DNA of 64,000 bases from Montifringilla adamsi (taxonomy: Eukaryota > Chordata > Aves > Passeriformes > Passeridae): the NCBI GenBank assembly GCA_017590115.1, contig JAGGNK010012114.1:1878248-1942247 (forward strand), read 5' to 3'. Below, in pieces: positions 13,004 through 26,028 of this stretch. The notes beneath the pieces are model-generated. The model saw only the letters and a list, made by a program, of their open reading frames with translations, was not told where the DNA came from and ran no database searches. Positions within the stretch are counted from its first letter, which is position 1, and each line of letters starts with the position of its first letter. Both the position numbers and the translations under genes were made by a program.

Positions 13004-13899
13004 AGCAAATAGGGGGGAAAATCTGCTTTTCGAAAAATTAAGCTTGCATTGACAAGGATAATGTCAAAATCATTGGTTTAACTCTAATGTAACTCCACTA
13101 TTTGTAAAAGAAGTTCAGTTTCCCTGAAGCTAGTGAAGTTGTGTTGCTCAAAAATTAGTCAAAATCAGATCACATTCAGAATCAGAAATGAGATGAATGT
13201 AAGGAGTAGAAGTAGACCCAGAAAAAGCATGTATGATGGTTGAGTAGGTTTTAGCAATGAAATTGGATGTCAAATGATGTCTTGAGTTAGAAATTCAGGT
13301 TCAGACTCACAATTTTCAGCTGATCACATTTTCTTCAGTTGGTCTGCTGGATCTGGACACTGTCAGTCCCTATGGCTGAGCTACCTTTCCAGTGCAATAC
13401 CTGGCCTTGAGTCTGCTTTGTCATCTCAAGTAGCAACTTCTTTAGAAGAGCAGTGTATAAATAGTAAAAAAGTCAGAAACTAAGATATTTTTCTGGAGTA
13501 AGAATTGCAGACAAGGTTTTAAATAACACACTTCAGACAGGTTAATATGTGCATAACAAGTTTTTTCAGTGACTGGCTAGAAAGCTTTTATATTATCAAC
13601 AAATGAAGTACTTGCTGATCTACTCTAACTGCAGATTTCTTTTTTTTTTCCAGTGTAGTTGCCATTTCTTTTCTCAACTCAGAATCTTGGAATCGTCTTT
13701 ACATTAAACTTTACTGTCCTTACTCCAGACACTTATCTTACCCCATACTGATTTCACGATGTTTATTCTAGCTGTTTGTGTCATGGAAAGTCGAGTACAG
13801 CTTTCAACACATTGCTTTGTGTTGCAGAAGCAGTGAGAGAAGTGTTTGACTAGAGTGACTAACCAGAAATAAGAATGTACTATAGTCTGGCTCTCATAA

Positions 13900-14200
13900 G
13901 CTTATTTTGCACATACATACCATCCTTTGAAATGGCCAAGCTATGTCTAACATGCCCACTGGGGCTTATGCAACCCGATGGCCATGGCATTTCTACCCAA
14001 CAAATCACTCTCAAATCCAACTGTCAAGTTGTATACAAACAATTTCAGAGAAGCAGGAATCAATTAGGCCAAAGATCATCTCAAACAGCTCAAATGTTGG
14101 CAGCAAAGGTGATAGAATCAGGGTCCAGTTTGCAAATTAATGAGCTAATGAACATGAACAGTCAGTACAGGACATAAAAGCTATTTGGTGATCTGAGTTT
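13900..14200. promoter_or_regulatory. Candidate conserved non-coding element
   Basis: A repeat-free block with clustered POU/homeodomain-like words ('tttgcaaattaatgag' near 14129). A 100-codon plus-strand frame crosses it but has no domain or splice context. The regulatory reading is a guess from sequence texture. Confidence 0.2.
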
Positions 14201-15737
14201 TGCTGTGGGATTGAGCACCTTTCAGGAATTCTGTTTTAATCACATCCTTGCAGGGCAGAGTGCGTTCTATTAGGGCATTCTGCGCCGTACTTCATTTCTT
14301 ATTCTTAGGTAAGAAGATAGTAAATCCTTGTAAATTTTCTTGTTTGTGGTGAACTGTTAGCTATTCCCACACATCGAGTGACACCTAAAGCTGGATATTA
14401 ATGTCCTGTATGTATTGTGTCATTCATGTTAAAGGTGTCATTCATGGCATGTGTTACACTAATAAGTAATGGTAAATTCACAAGGGTGTGGCTAGTTGGT
14501 TGCCATACGAACTTATTTTGAGATCATTATAAATATACTTGGGAAAATCCAGTTATTACAAATGATCTGTGACAAAGACAATAGCATATTTCCAAACTGT
14601 ATGCACTATTAAAATCATTGTCTGAAGACCTTGAAGATATTGTTTTCTAATGTCAGGACTTCAAGAACAATGTTATAGAACATATGCACAATGGCAGAGA
14701 AAAGTGGTATAAATTATGTGTAATAGTGAAACTTCAAGTAATTTCATGCATGTGGGAGAATAAATGAATAATCATTTGCTGATGGTAAATATGTCCCAGT
14801 TACAATGATTTCTTGGTCAGGAAATGGCTAGTAGGGACATTATTTTCTGTAACATTACTTCAAGTAACATCTGTAATTTCTTCAAAAAACATTCATGCCT
14901 AAATGAATTGCCAGCAGTCTTCAACTGAATTATTTTAAAGTAATTTCTCTTGTGTAACCTGAGAAACACTGTAAAGGTTTGATTCCACTTTATTCAAAGA
15001 CTTGGTCCCTCTGAGGTACCTGCATTTTTTGCCATTAATTTCAGTATAGCCAGAATCCTGCTATGAAAATATGTCTTTCTGCTGTGCACATAGAACTGTA
15101 TATAATCTGGTCTAGGACAATTTTTTTGCCCCCTTTTTCTGTGATCAATAACCTCCTGCTTGTTATTACTCATAAGCAAGGAACAACAACAGTGAGATAT
15201 CTTACAGCAAAATAAAATATGAGACAATATCTAGAAAAAGGAGAAAATATAATCACTGTTTATTGTTTTCTACCCTTTCCAGAAGATAGTCTTTTAATAA
15301 TCAGGATGCCTTTCTTATTGCAATACTTCAACTTAAAATAGTTTTCCCAGTTTTGATTTAGGATAACAAAAATGTAAAGCAAAATGTTTATCTGAGTATA
15401 TGACTTTAAATGATTTTGTGTCCATGTGCTGCTTTGACAGATATAAGGAATGCTTAAGAGTTACAGAAGGGAAAAATGCGGTTTTCAAAAATATCGAAAC
15501 CGTATTAACTTCAGTTATGAGAATATTTTTAATAAAGAAATTCCAGAATGATTTATTAAAATAAAGTTTTAGTATTATTTGAAAAACACACAGACTAATG
15601 TATTTCAGAGTACTTAGAAAAAACATAGAGACATTTCTGTATTGTTATTTGTAGGGCTTGAGTGGTTTTTAAAAATTTGCCTATGATATATTCCAGAGCT
15701 TCCCTGAGGTAAGTTCTTTTGCTTTTGACTTCAATGT

Positions 15738-15754
15738 AAAAAAAAAAAAAAAAA
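15738..15754 (+). repeat. Poly(A) run, 17 A
   Basis: An uninterrupted A17 between 'caatgt' and 'gacaga'. No retrotransposon body is recognisable beside it. Confidence 0.8.
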
Positions 15755-16342
15755 GACAGACATGTAGTGCCTTGTGAACTGAAATTAATAAACATTTGAT
15801 CTGAAAACTGCAAATATAGTTAGTTATACTCATATCTCAATTTTGGGCTTGGTAATTATTTGTAGATTTGCACTTAAGAGCTTAAAATTTATACTTTTTA
15901 TCAATATTAGACCATGAAAACAATCCTTTGAGATTAATATCTTGATATTATGAACTCTTAAAGCAAAGAGATTAATTATTTAAAAAGTAGCAAGAGAAGT
16001 GCTAATGGAGTACGTTTTTGTGACCCTATGCTTTAGGAGAATAGATCTTGTAAAATGGAAATGGATGATTTCTTTGCTTTAAAATGTACTGTACTAGTAC
16101 TTCCTGACCTTTTTCAAAATTATGGCTCAATGATTATAAATATACTTTCCAGATTAAGCAGTAAGAGTTTTTTGAAAAACAAACTGGTAATTCGTATTGT
16201 GAAGAATCACAATAACTGTAGCATGAGCTCAGTAGTATAAGGTATAGATACAACTAGTTTTTCTGTTATTTCTGTAACTGCTGTTTTATTTTGAATTTAA
16301 TATTTATTTACTTGAAATTAGACCAAAAATTTGAAGAAAAAC

Positions 16343-16367
16343 AGTCCTTCTGAAAATTAGAAGGACT
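16343..16367. repeat. Perfect 9-bp-arm hairpin
   Basis: AGTCCTTCT at 16343-16351 pairs with AGAAGGACT at 16359-16367 around a 7-nt A/T-rich loop. The arms do not extend, so it is too short for a microRNA precursor. Confidence 0.75.
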
Positions 16368-19023
16368 TAAGTGAGATGAAATTAAGTAAATTGAAATTCA
16401 TATTACAATATAGAAGTGGTTTAAAGAACTAAGGTCTCAGAAGATAAGCCAAATATTATTCATAATACTTCAGTTTATAATTTTAGACAGGATAAATGGA
16501 CAAAGTGTAGGCTCAAATGTAGAATATCATCATGGTACTCTTATGTTTAAAATATTCAAACTTGGTCTTTTTTTCTTAGCACTGACAATATTTTGAGGAG
16601 GAATATGGATGTCATCATTCATTAAAAATTTAAGTTCATACTTACACATTAAGTTTTTTAAAAATTACTTTCTATTTTATTTGCTTCCTTCACCCCAGAT
16701 AGTTACTATGTGGCAAAAGTACTGCTAGATAGATGGATGGGATGTATGATCATGTGGTCCCCCATTGCTCTGTCACTATGATATTTCCAACATTTTGATG
16801 GGTCTTGTCCTAATTATAACTCCACAGAGTACATTCAAAACAGGGGTTATCTTGAGTCTCAAATTCACTGCCCTGTTCATCACCATCTATTTTTAGTTAT
16901 CTCAAAGTGAATTTCAGAATTATGAAAAGTCTTGGTATGTGTTATGGAATATTTCAGAAGAAGTTGCAGTTAGATACTTAGTACCTGTGTCCTGCTGGGT
17001 GTCGTTGCATGGATGTATATGGAATATTTGAGAGAAGTATTGATAAATAATTCTTGTTAATAGGAATAGGCAGAACTTTTCACATTTAAACTTCAACAGT
17101 TCACTGCCTTGAGCACCAGCTAATTTGTGTTTCTGAACCACAGAATTTTACAGAATAATTTAGCATCTAGTGCTTCTGGTTGTGCCTACCAAGTTCAATT
17201 TTTGTCTTCTTTAATCAAATGTAAAACTTCTGATAAATGTCACCGCTGTCTTTGAATGTCCTTGATCTTTAGCAGCTTTGCTGTAGTTGCACAGAGTTGA
17301 TCATGAAGTATTCTACTCACATTTGTAGGGACAACACTGAGAGGGCATCTGAGCTGACAGTTTACACAGTAACAATTCCCTCTGACACATGCAATGATAG
17401 GAGCTGGAAAAGAATTTATTTGTCCAGTGCCCTAGGCTCTGGGTTGGCTCGTTTCCATTCACATAAATGACTAGGCTGCATCAGTGTGTACAGAGCAGCT
17501 TTCTCAATAAACTAAACATAAACTTCCTAAAATCAAATGAAAAGCCCTAATGAAGGCTTGTGTTGTGTGTGTGCTGCAACCTCTTTTCCCACCTGTGTGC
17601 ATGCTCTGCCTGGAATGGCCCAGCATCCACAGAATTTATAGGGATGTTCCATCCTCCTCCAGCTTAGATGCTAGAGCAGTCAAAGACAACTTTGTGTGCT
17701 CCTCTGCTGTGGTGCATTGGTACACCAAGAATCAGATTACCTGAAACCCAAATGTTCTGCCACATGCTGAGTGTCCTCTGAGTGTGCTCTGCCACTTTTA
17801 TACAAGTATAATTCCCTTCATTTTGCCCTTGTTCTTCATATATGTATAAATGAGAATAAAGTGAGTCCCAGTGTCCTTGTAGCATACCTTTCTTTTTTGT
17901 CTGTCATACTTTCTGTTCTTCATTTTAAACATTTCAAGTGCTGGAAAAAGATTAATATGAGGCATGTAAATTGGTGCATAACATTCTTTTATTCTTTTAT
18001 TTAAGGAGCACTGTACCAGTGCCAACTCATATTGGTTTTGAACAGGGATATATTAATCCTTTTATTTTGTATGGGTGAGAAACAATGAATAATGGTGTTT
18101 TATACATTTCTAATAGTGATAGAGTAAAAATCTTTCATTAATACTACTGAGACTATGTCTATCCCAGAATAGGAATTTCCAGTGTCTCAGCTTTTTGCAA
18201 GAGGAACCACAAAAACATGCTGTTTGTGGCAAATTAGGGGTGGTTTTTTTTCAGTAATGTACCCATTGTAAGCTGATGGAATTTTAAATCATGTCTGTAG
18301 AAGCAGTCATCTGGTTAGTGGGAGAACACTAAGATGTGAAAAACCTCTGATGCCTGTTCTTATGTTGGTGAGGTTGAAGATTTTTATTGCATTAATAAGA
18401 TGTACATTCGAAAGTCATACCACAAATGAGCATTAATTAGTGTTAAAACACTATATGTCTGGGGTAAGAGAATAAGGTTATATTTCCTTCTAGCTTTTTT
18501 CAAGTGGGCAATGACAAGAGGATTTCCTTAAGTTTTCCAGAAAATGTAACAATTTATCTCATTAATTACAATTAAAAAACTCTAAACCAGTATTCATTGG
18601 AATACGGATCATCTGCAGACTAATGGCCACTGAGAAGATCCAAACTTTCCCTCTTATCATTGTATGGAAAATAACATCTGGCTTCCCCAAGTTAAAAGGC
18701 TTCTGTTTGAGTTCTGTATTAACACTGGGGAGGGGTTCTGAAAAATGACAGTAAAAAATGAATGATTAAATTTTAATTTATTCCCATCACTCCATATATT
18801 CTCTGGTGTATGGCATGAGGAATTGCATGTGGTACAGTGCTAATCCAGTGCTGGCAGAACTTCCAGTTACTTAAACATATTTAGAAATACACCCTGGTGA
18901 CCAAATTTGAACTTTTCAAACTCTTTTCCATTAATGGAAAATTAATAGCTTACAGTCTCATTTTGCTTTATCTAACATTGTTTCTCCATAGGTATTTTAA
19001 ATATGATGGGAAGAGACTTTTCT

Positions 19024-19040
19024 ACTTCTTATTAAGAAGT
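19024..19040. repeat. 17-bp palindrome
   Basis: ACTTCTTA at 19024-19031, one central T, then TAAGAAGT. Perfect arms, no recognisable site class. Confidence 0.65.
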
Positions 19041-19439
19041 GACCATGGTGATGGGGAAGTCACCGTCTTTTAGGAATCAGCATAGAGAAAAAAATGTATC
19101 TGTGACACCCAGTGTTTTGTCTTTGTGTATTCCTACAGGTTAGGTTTGATATTTCTGTCTGGCATAGCCATTTGCTATCTGATACTGCTGATGTTAAGTG
19201 CTCTGTCTGTTACTTATCGGTAATATGACCTTAAAACTGATTTCAATCTCTTTAAGGTAGTAAATTAGATTGGACTTTGATTTACGTCAAATCATGGAAG
19301 TGAATGGATTCAAAGATGTGTAGCAACTCCCATCAATAAAAAAATAAAACAAAGCCCCTCCCCACCACAAAACCCATCATTTTTATTTTAGTAGAAGTAT
19401 GGAAATGCAATAAGAGTAACAATACTTAAGCAGGTAGAA

Positions 19440-19990
19440 CCTGCATTTCAGTACTGAACATTTTGGTGTGTGGCCGCTCAAGTGGAATGGCCCAGCATTG
19501 TGTGCCTGCTCTGCCTGTACTCTCTGCTGCTGCAAATCAAGGGAGGTCTGGAGCCCCGTGATCTGCTGAGCAAATGCACCCTGAGAGTCAGCGAGTGAGG
19601 TAACGGAGACATTAGTCTTAAATTTCTCCATTGGGTGAATTTTGCAAAACAGCATCACAGGCCCTGAAGTTTCTCATTAAGCTGTTTTTCCTCAGAGCAG
19701 AACAAGATTCATCGTGAGGCAATCACCTCCTATAGCTGCCGTGTTCCTTTAAAGCATGTAATTATCGGCACCTGTATCAATGCCCTGTTATGAGGTGCAT
19801 CTGGGTTTGCTTGGGGAAAAAACCTGTCTTGCTGGTCTGCACAGGACTGAAATACAATGTACATTTAAATCCACAACCTTCCAAGCTATTCTGTCTGGGG
19901 ATCTTGCCACTCTTTAATCAGCATTCACCTGTCTGTGGGTTGTAATTAACAGATTAGGCAGCTGAAGTTTGGAATTTTTGTACCTAATTT
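19440..19990. promoter_or_regulatory. Candidate conserved non-coding block
   Basis: This block stands out from the AT-rich surroundings by balanced composition, no repeats, and dense factor-site-like words, such as the homeodomain core in 'gcatgtaattatcgg' near 19754 and 'tgtaattaaca' near 19940. On the minus strand a 91-codon frame at 19383-19658 includes a Gln-rich helix-like stretch (FAQQITGLQTSLDLQQQRVQ). This could tempt an exon call, but I recognise no protein and see no convincing splice pair. A non-coding element is the preferred reading; a coding exon is the alternative. Confidence 0.3.
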
Positions 19991-20058
19991 CCAGTACCTA
20001 AGTCTGGTACTTAGGTTCCATTCTGGGCATCTAGGTACTTTTTAGATCTGGGTTTGTT
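19979..20058. repeat. Cluster of GTACCTAA-type words with a hairpin
   Basis: Four copies of a related word occur within 80 bp, two forward ('gtacctaa' near 19980 and 19995) and two reversed ('tacttagg' near 20008, 'ctaggtac' near 20051). The middle pair makes a perfect hairpin: ACCTAAGT at 19996-20003 and ACTTAGGT at 20009-20016, loop 5 nt. Confidence 0.7.
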
Positions 20059-20754
20059 CCTCTTTGCACTGCAGAAGAGGAGCATATATCAATGCTCTTT
20101 GTTGTCTGATTTCTAAAGAAGACTGTAATCTCTTAGATCAGCTGTTTTTCAGGCACTTCTTACATAAATTCTTATTTACTGTGATCACCATCAGCTTTGT
20201 AGATTCTGCAATCAAGAAGGGAGATAAAGTTATTAATTAAATATCTTTACTTCTTCAGATGTCTGAGCAATCAGTGCAGTTTGTATCAGTTCGACTAGCT
20301 CCATCTTTCTTCTCTGCAATATAATCTATTTTGCATTATATATATGATTCATGGAGAGATCCATGGCTCTCTGATAAGGGAAGAGATAAAAAGTCTGTCA
20401 TTCTGTATGAATTCTGTTTTAAAATTTGAGCTGTCGACTTCTTTCAGATTCTCTCCTTTCCACCAATAGTCTTTAGTTTTTGATTCTTTTCCTCTGTGGC
20501 CATTCACTTCCTATAATGAATGAAAAAAGGATCCATAATTCCTACTAGCTTTTGAGTTCCCTTTCCTTTTTTCTTATTTTATTCAGCAAGAAAAGTATTA
20601 GAAAGGTGAAATATTACCATAATTATGAGAGATGTAAGCAAGGTGCATACTTTATAAAAGTAAATGGAGCTACCATTTCAGCTCTTTATAGATAACATCA
20701 AGTAGATGATATGTTTATTTTTACCAATAAACTCATAGGCATTGTCAATATCAT

Positions 20755-20945
20755 ACTGAGTAAATCCAGAGCCAGCAAAGGAGATGCATTTGGGTGGGCA
20801 GCAGGCACCAGGACAGAGGACTCACAAATCCGGGGAAGGTGGCACAGGTCAGAAAGGGGGTCACTACCCTGAGGCAGGGCTGACACCTGGCCAGGTAGGC
20901 AGCCTGCAGGGAAGCCCAGGTGGTTAGCTGTGCACAAACAACCTA
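20755..20945. other. GC-richer islet
   Basis: A short G-rich and C-rich patch inside AT-rich DNA, with few CpG, so it is not a classic CpG island. A 79-codon minus-strand frame covers it and has no recognisable domain. The sharp composition edges could mark an old insertion of unknown type. Confidence 0.3.
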
Positions 20946-23900
20946 GACTATCAGAATACAGTCTGTTTATTTTAGACTACATGCTACATGTTTCAGTCCT
21001 GACATGTATGTATCATGCTGGCATCAAAACCTTTGTTACCTCCTGTCTGTACATCATATAAATGTGACACACAACGTTTCCTGTTTATTATTTTTTATTT
21101 TTTCTGAATAAATTCTTTACAAAGGCATTGTAACTCAAGAGTTCACACCATAAATTGCAATTCTTTTTTATTCTTCTACATTAAATTAGTACTCCATAGA
21201 GCTTTTGCATTTTGTGTATGCTAAGGTCTTCTACCAGCATAACTACATCTCCTATTATATCTACAATAGATACAAAATATTCATGGTGGATTTTTTTCCC
21301 CTCTTTGGCATTGATCCTCTTTGTTAAACTGCACAGTATTGTTCATTTTTTTTTTTAAGTAACTTTAATAAATTTTCCCGATCACCTAATTTTGTTTCTT
21401 CATTCCGCTTTTGGACATGAGGTTTTTAATTGTGACAGGCAGCATTTGTTTAATAGCATTTTTTAAAATATGCATGTACCTACCAAGAAGTAGAACTACT
21501 TGATTGGCAGATCTGTAAGTTTTCAGGAAATCTTTTCCCTACACAGAAGCTTGTGCAAAATTTTTTCAACCACTTCTGTGGCTGATCAGTGTTTTGAGGG
21601 TGTCCAGTGGAGGTATATAAATATCTGACCAGTTAGAAGGGCCCATATTGCTGCTGTTTACAGAGTATTTTTTTTTTCAGTAATCACTTTTCTTGTTTCA
21701 TGTTACTACTCGTTTACAAAGGTTTTATTTATCAATTTTACTCTTTTGTCGCATAGAATCCACAAAACTTGCATGTTAAAACCCAGTGAAACACATGAAA
21801 ACTCAGAAACAAGTAAACTCTTGTTCAATATGGAAAAATTGTATATGAATATGTTTTCTGTCTTCTGGAGCTCTTCTTAGTGTGCTGATTTCAAACACAT
21901 ACATAAAATAACCAACCATAAGGGGAAGACTGGTGTGTACTGGCATGGATTATGCAAATCACTGCATTCTGATTTTTTCTTTTGCTCAGAGCATTGATGA
22001 GTACCCTATAAACGAATAAAAAAATAACCAGAAATTGGTTATGCAGATCAAGTTCTCTAAATTACTAGATTACAGAAGAGCAAGTTTGCTTCTACAAATG
22101 CAAAGCATTTCTTTTTCTTTCTGAGGTAATTTCATTTAGGCATAATATAAAACTATTTTATTTTAAACCTTCTAATTATATGGAAGACATTTGGCATACA
22201 AAAAATTTTAAATGAATCACTTGTTGAAATATTAATCACTGCAGTAAACCAGAACCAGATTGAACAATAAAATATTGCAGAATGTTTTCAGGACATAGTT
22301 TTTAAGACCCTGAAAAAGTACTGGTTTGTGTTTTGGTGCTGTTGTTTTGAAGGACTCTTAATTGAGAAATTTAGCATGATATTTATACTACATCTATCTG
22401 TAAACGGAATCCATTAGGATATGGTGAATCAATTTACAGTGAATCATTTAGGATATATATGTGTTGGCAGATGACTAAGAAAATATCAAAGGTCCACATT
22501 GTATTGTCTCTATTCACACATACTTTTCCATACCCACACGCAAGAGACTTCACTGAATTTTCTCATGTGACACTGATCCTTCTCCAAGCTCAAAAGATCT
22601 TCTTTGTATGAGAGCCTCTCATAGTTCTCAATTGCTCTCTGCTTTTATCTTTTCAAGTGACCTTGGTGAGGTGTTCAGCCCATTAATTTTGATCTGTTAA
22701 TCCAAGGTGCAAGTTCCTAGCGATGAACAGACCTCTGGGTATTTTAAAAATCCTAGTAACAGTGTTTTAATGCTTATACTTAGTTGCAGAAGGTGAAATG
22801 GAATAATACCAGTGATGATGAGAAACCTTGTGGTCACAAAGGAAAAATAAGGAGCAAGATCTGCCTAGAATACTAAGAAATAGGTGTAGTAATAAATTAT
22901 TTTTTCCATAAAGGAAAAATTGAATGCATAGCAAAGCATATTTCATCAGCATATTTCATATTTCTCCATCTAAACATGGTTCCTTGACCATAGCAAATTT
23001 TTGTCTGGGTCAAAGTGGCACACAGACAAGATTTGAATGTTTTTGGTCAACATACTTCCCGTGGTTTTTAAGCTTTACCAAAGCAAGTGATCATCTAAAT
23101 GATAAATAATGGTTTTGGGTCCAGGATACTGTTAGATTAAATCTATTCCTACCATGTCCCAATCCTTCATTCTAAAGGCTTTTTCTCAGTGTTTTCCAGG
23201 TGGGCAGATGATGCATTTTTCCAACACTATGCTTTACTATAGCTGTGCAGAAATGAAAAATAATTATTTTCAAACAAGCTGTGCCATGCTCCCATAAGGG
23301 CATTTAACTAAATTGTTTTTGGACTCTCTTTTGGGCTTTAACTTCCCTCCTGCACTGGCATTCTTTCTCTTAAATGACAAAAAGCTGTATCAAAGCTGTG
23401 CTGGGTGCCATAGAACTTCCCTCACCATTAGCTTCTTGTCAGAAGTTGGTGACAGTGACTATTGTCACATTGCTGACATATGTAAGAAGCTGATTCCCAG
23501 AAGATTATTAACATCATTCTTCTTCTCAAGGAAATTAAAAAAATGCTTCCAACATTTTGGTGATACTCTACAAACATCGAGTCTTCTCTATTGATTAATC
23601 TGGTTGGAAAGACCTCACTCCTGTCTCTCAATGCCACTTAGGCCCAGTGATATGGATTTAAAAGAGTCTTAAGATGAGGGCACTAGAAAAGCAGACTTAC
23701 AGTATTGTGGTGCATAAAATAAAGTGGGGATTCTATTCATTATCACATTCCCCCTTTCTTCAGACCATGAATAAGATACAGGGAGGTACAGAGGCACAGT
23801 TTTAAGATAAGTGAATGAAGTGGCAGTGCCAGGTTCACTTCTGTGTGTGCAGTAGGACTAAAGCTCTCAGATGGTTGTTGAACACAGCTGGGGACTAGCA

Positions 23901-24557
23901 CAGCCCTTGCTAAAGTAGGCTGTTGAAAGCCTACTCTTCCATTTTGCAAGAAAATTTCCAGAAAAGAGCATAAAGATGCAATAAATTTTTACATCTCATG
24001 CTTTCCTCATGGAAACCATAGCTCTAGCTGTTGAGTACTGTGGATAGATAAAAGCCATAAGGAAATATCAAAGATTCAGTTTGCTGTATTATGGGAAGCA
24101 GGGGGGTAAAAGAAGATTTTGGGGCTACATTCTTATGAAAGATTTAAAAAAAAAACGGATTATATAAGATCTTCTGTAAAAAGTTTGGAATTACTTAGAT
24201 TTTCTGTAAAAGCACAGAAATTTTTACCTTTAAACAGTAATGTAACACATTATTCATTGTTTTCCTGAACTAGAAATTATTTATCAGTTTCTATTTACTG
24301 TGTAGTTTTAAAAGCATTCTGGGAGCAGTTATTATAACTGCAGTCAGTGAGTTGATGAGGTCCATTCAGTGGGTATTTAAAAGGATTTCCTACTGCATTT
24401 TCCAGATTGTAATTAGTCTGCACAGATTCACATAAGGAAGAAACTTCTCTGTGTTCCTGGCTATATTGATATGTATACTAACTTTTTTATATAAGATTTT
24501 TCAGCAAAGGCAGTATCTATGCTATCTTGCGATGTATAGGATATGGGCCCACTACTA

Positions 24558-24960
24558 AATGCCCAGCTCTCCAGCCTGTTGAGATCCTTCTGAATGGCTT
24601 TCCAGAATTCTGGGAGATCAGCCATTCCTCCTTGGTCCCCTGGGAGATTCCTGAGTGCTGTCCTTGTCAGTGGCAATTTATGCTAAGAAGCCATTCGCTA
24701 CCTCTGCCTTCTCTGCATCCTCTGTCACCAGGGTTGCTGCTCCATTTAGCAATGGGCCCATATTTTCCTTAGTTTTCCTTTTGTTATGGATGTATTTGAA
24801 GAAGCCCTTCTTGCTGTCCTTGACATCCTTGGCCAAATTTAATCCCAGATGGACCTGGGCTTTCCTCATAGAATTTCTTCATAATCTGACAGCATCTCAA
24901 TATTCATTCCAAGTGACTTCTCTGTGATTCCACCTTCTGTGTGTCTTTGGGTTTTGACAG
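24558..24960 (-). mobile_element. CR1 ORF2 fragment with internal deletion
   Basis: The minus strand carries two colinear pieces of CR1 ORF2. From about 24925 down to 24678 it encodes the linker between endonuclease and reverse transcriptase: EVTWNEY, then KKGFFKYIHNKRKTKEN, then GPLLNG and VTEDAEKAEV. This is characteristic of avian CR1. Below 24676 the frame changes and a piece like the palm-domain segment just after the catalytic Asp-Asp appears (AIQKDLNRLESWA). The intervening first part of the reverse transcriptase, including its active-site motif, is missing. Stops interrupt the linker region. This is a dead fragment; the 63- and 71-codon frames here are its remains. Confidence 0.85.
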
Positions 24961-25969
24961 AAGTGCACTATTCACCCACACAGGTGAACTCTCACCACCT
25001 TTGCCCAATTCCTTACTTATTGAGATTAACTGTTTTTAAGATGTCACTGCTTTGTCTAATTACTTTTTCCCTTCTTCAGCAAATTAAACATTCAATTTGC
25101 TGTCACAATGTCAGAAGCTAGGAAATGACACAGTGGAAACCCTCTCTTACTGTTCATTTGTATTGAGAGAGACTTGATTATATTGTTTCCATACTATTCT
25201 CTTTCACAGTTTTTAGTTCGCTCAAAACACAGGACAGATGCTGCTCACATTAAAAAAAAAAATTTAATATTGCACTTTATCTTTGTTGTTCAGCAGGTAT
25301 CAGAAAGAAGAATAATTCATTTCCTGAGGCTTTTCTGTATTGATTATGACTATAATACCTGGTTCATCAAAACCATCAATTACGTGATCCGACACCTCAG
25401 GAATCTGAGTGTTTATTCCCATTTCAGAAGCAAATTATTTACAGTTTTCTCATCATCACCCATGAAGGTCAGAAATTGCATAGTCTTTCCCAGTGCCCCA
25501 TTTTAAATGACTAGACATGATTTAGATTTTTTAAAAGAAGTTACTACAGTTTTCAGTTGCAGCTGTAACCTGTTCATCCACTCTTATATCAGAATAAGCA
25601 ATTCACATGCCAAAAGAATGATCATATCTGATAACTTTTTTTTTTGAGGTGATTTGTACAACAATACATAGGAAGTTGAAAGAGACATTTCCGGTCCTCT
25701 GAGGACAGTATTGGCAGCCTTAATAATTTCCTACTTAACTAGTTCATTAAAAGTCTTTTAAGTTTATGTGAAAAGGAAATCAATGAAACCTAGGTTTTTT
25801 ATCATCTTCACTCCATAGCATGATTAATTCTAAAAGCACTACCAGTGCAAACATTAATTGTCAGTATGAAGTCATAATAAGGTCAAACAACTTTTGCAGA
25901 TAAATATTTTGTCCTTGAACTCTTGATTGTGATTGATAATTTATTCTTAAAGAAGGAGAAAGAAATTCT

Positions 25970-26028
25970 GTGGCACACTGTCCCAGTGTCCCAGTGTGGC
26001 ACACTGTCCCAGTGTCCCAGTGTGCCAC
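25970..26028. repeat. Two-copy 26-bp tandem repeat with inverted end
   Basis: A 26-bp unit beginning 'gtggcacactgtccc' is perfectly duplicated at 25970-25995 and 25996-26021. Each unit also contains the short internal repeat 'cccagtgt'. The unit start GTGGCACACTG is matched in reverse complement by CAGTGTGCCAC at 26018-26028, so the array can fold back on itself. Perfect identity between the two units suggests a recent duplication. Confidence 0.93.

Larger units (their letters stand above)
11441..24557. other. 13-kb gene-free, repeat-poor stretch
   Basis: This is the longest part of the window without a recognisable interspersed repeat. It contains the RFX-type site, several palindromes and the complex blocks listed separately. 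Frames of 60-100 codons occur on both strands but show no domain. A GC-richer islet lies at 20755-20945. Lack of transposons over 13 kb in a bird is unremarkable but is compatible with regulatory constraint. Confidence 0.45.

Noticed and set aside
13875..14177. 100-codon plus-strand frame
   Set aside because: No domain or splice context. The underlying DNA may be conserved for non-coding reasons.
16343..16367. Possible microRNA precursor
   Set aside because: Stem is only 9 bp with no extension. Precursors need about 25-30 paired bases.
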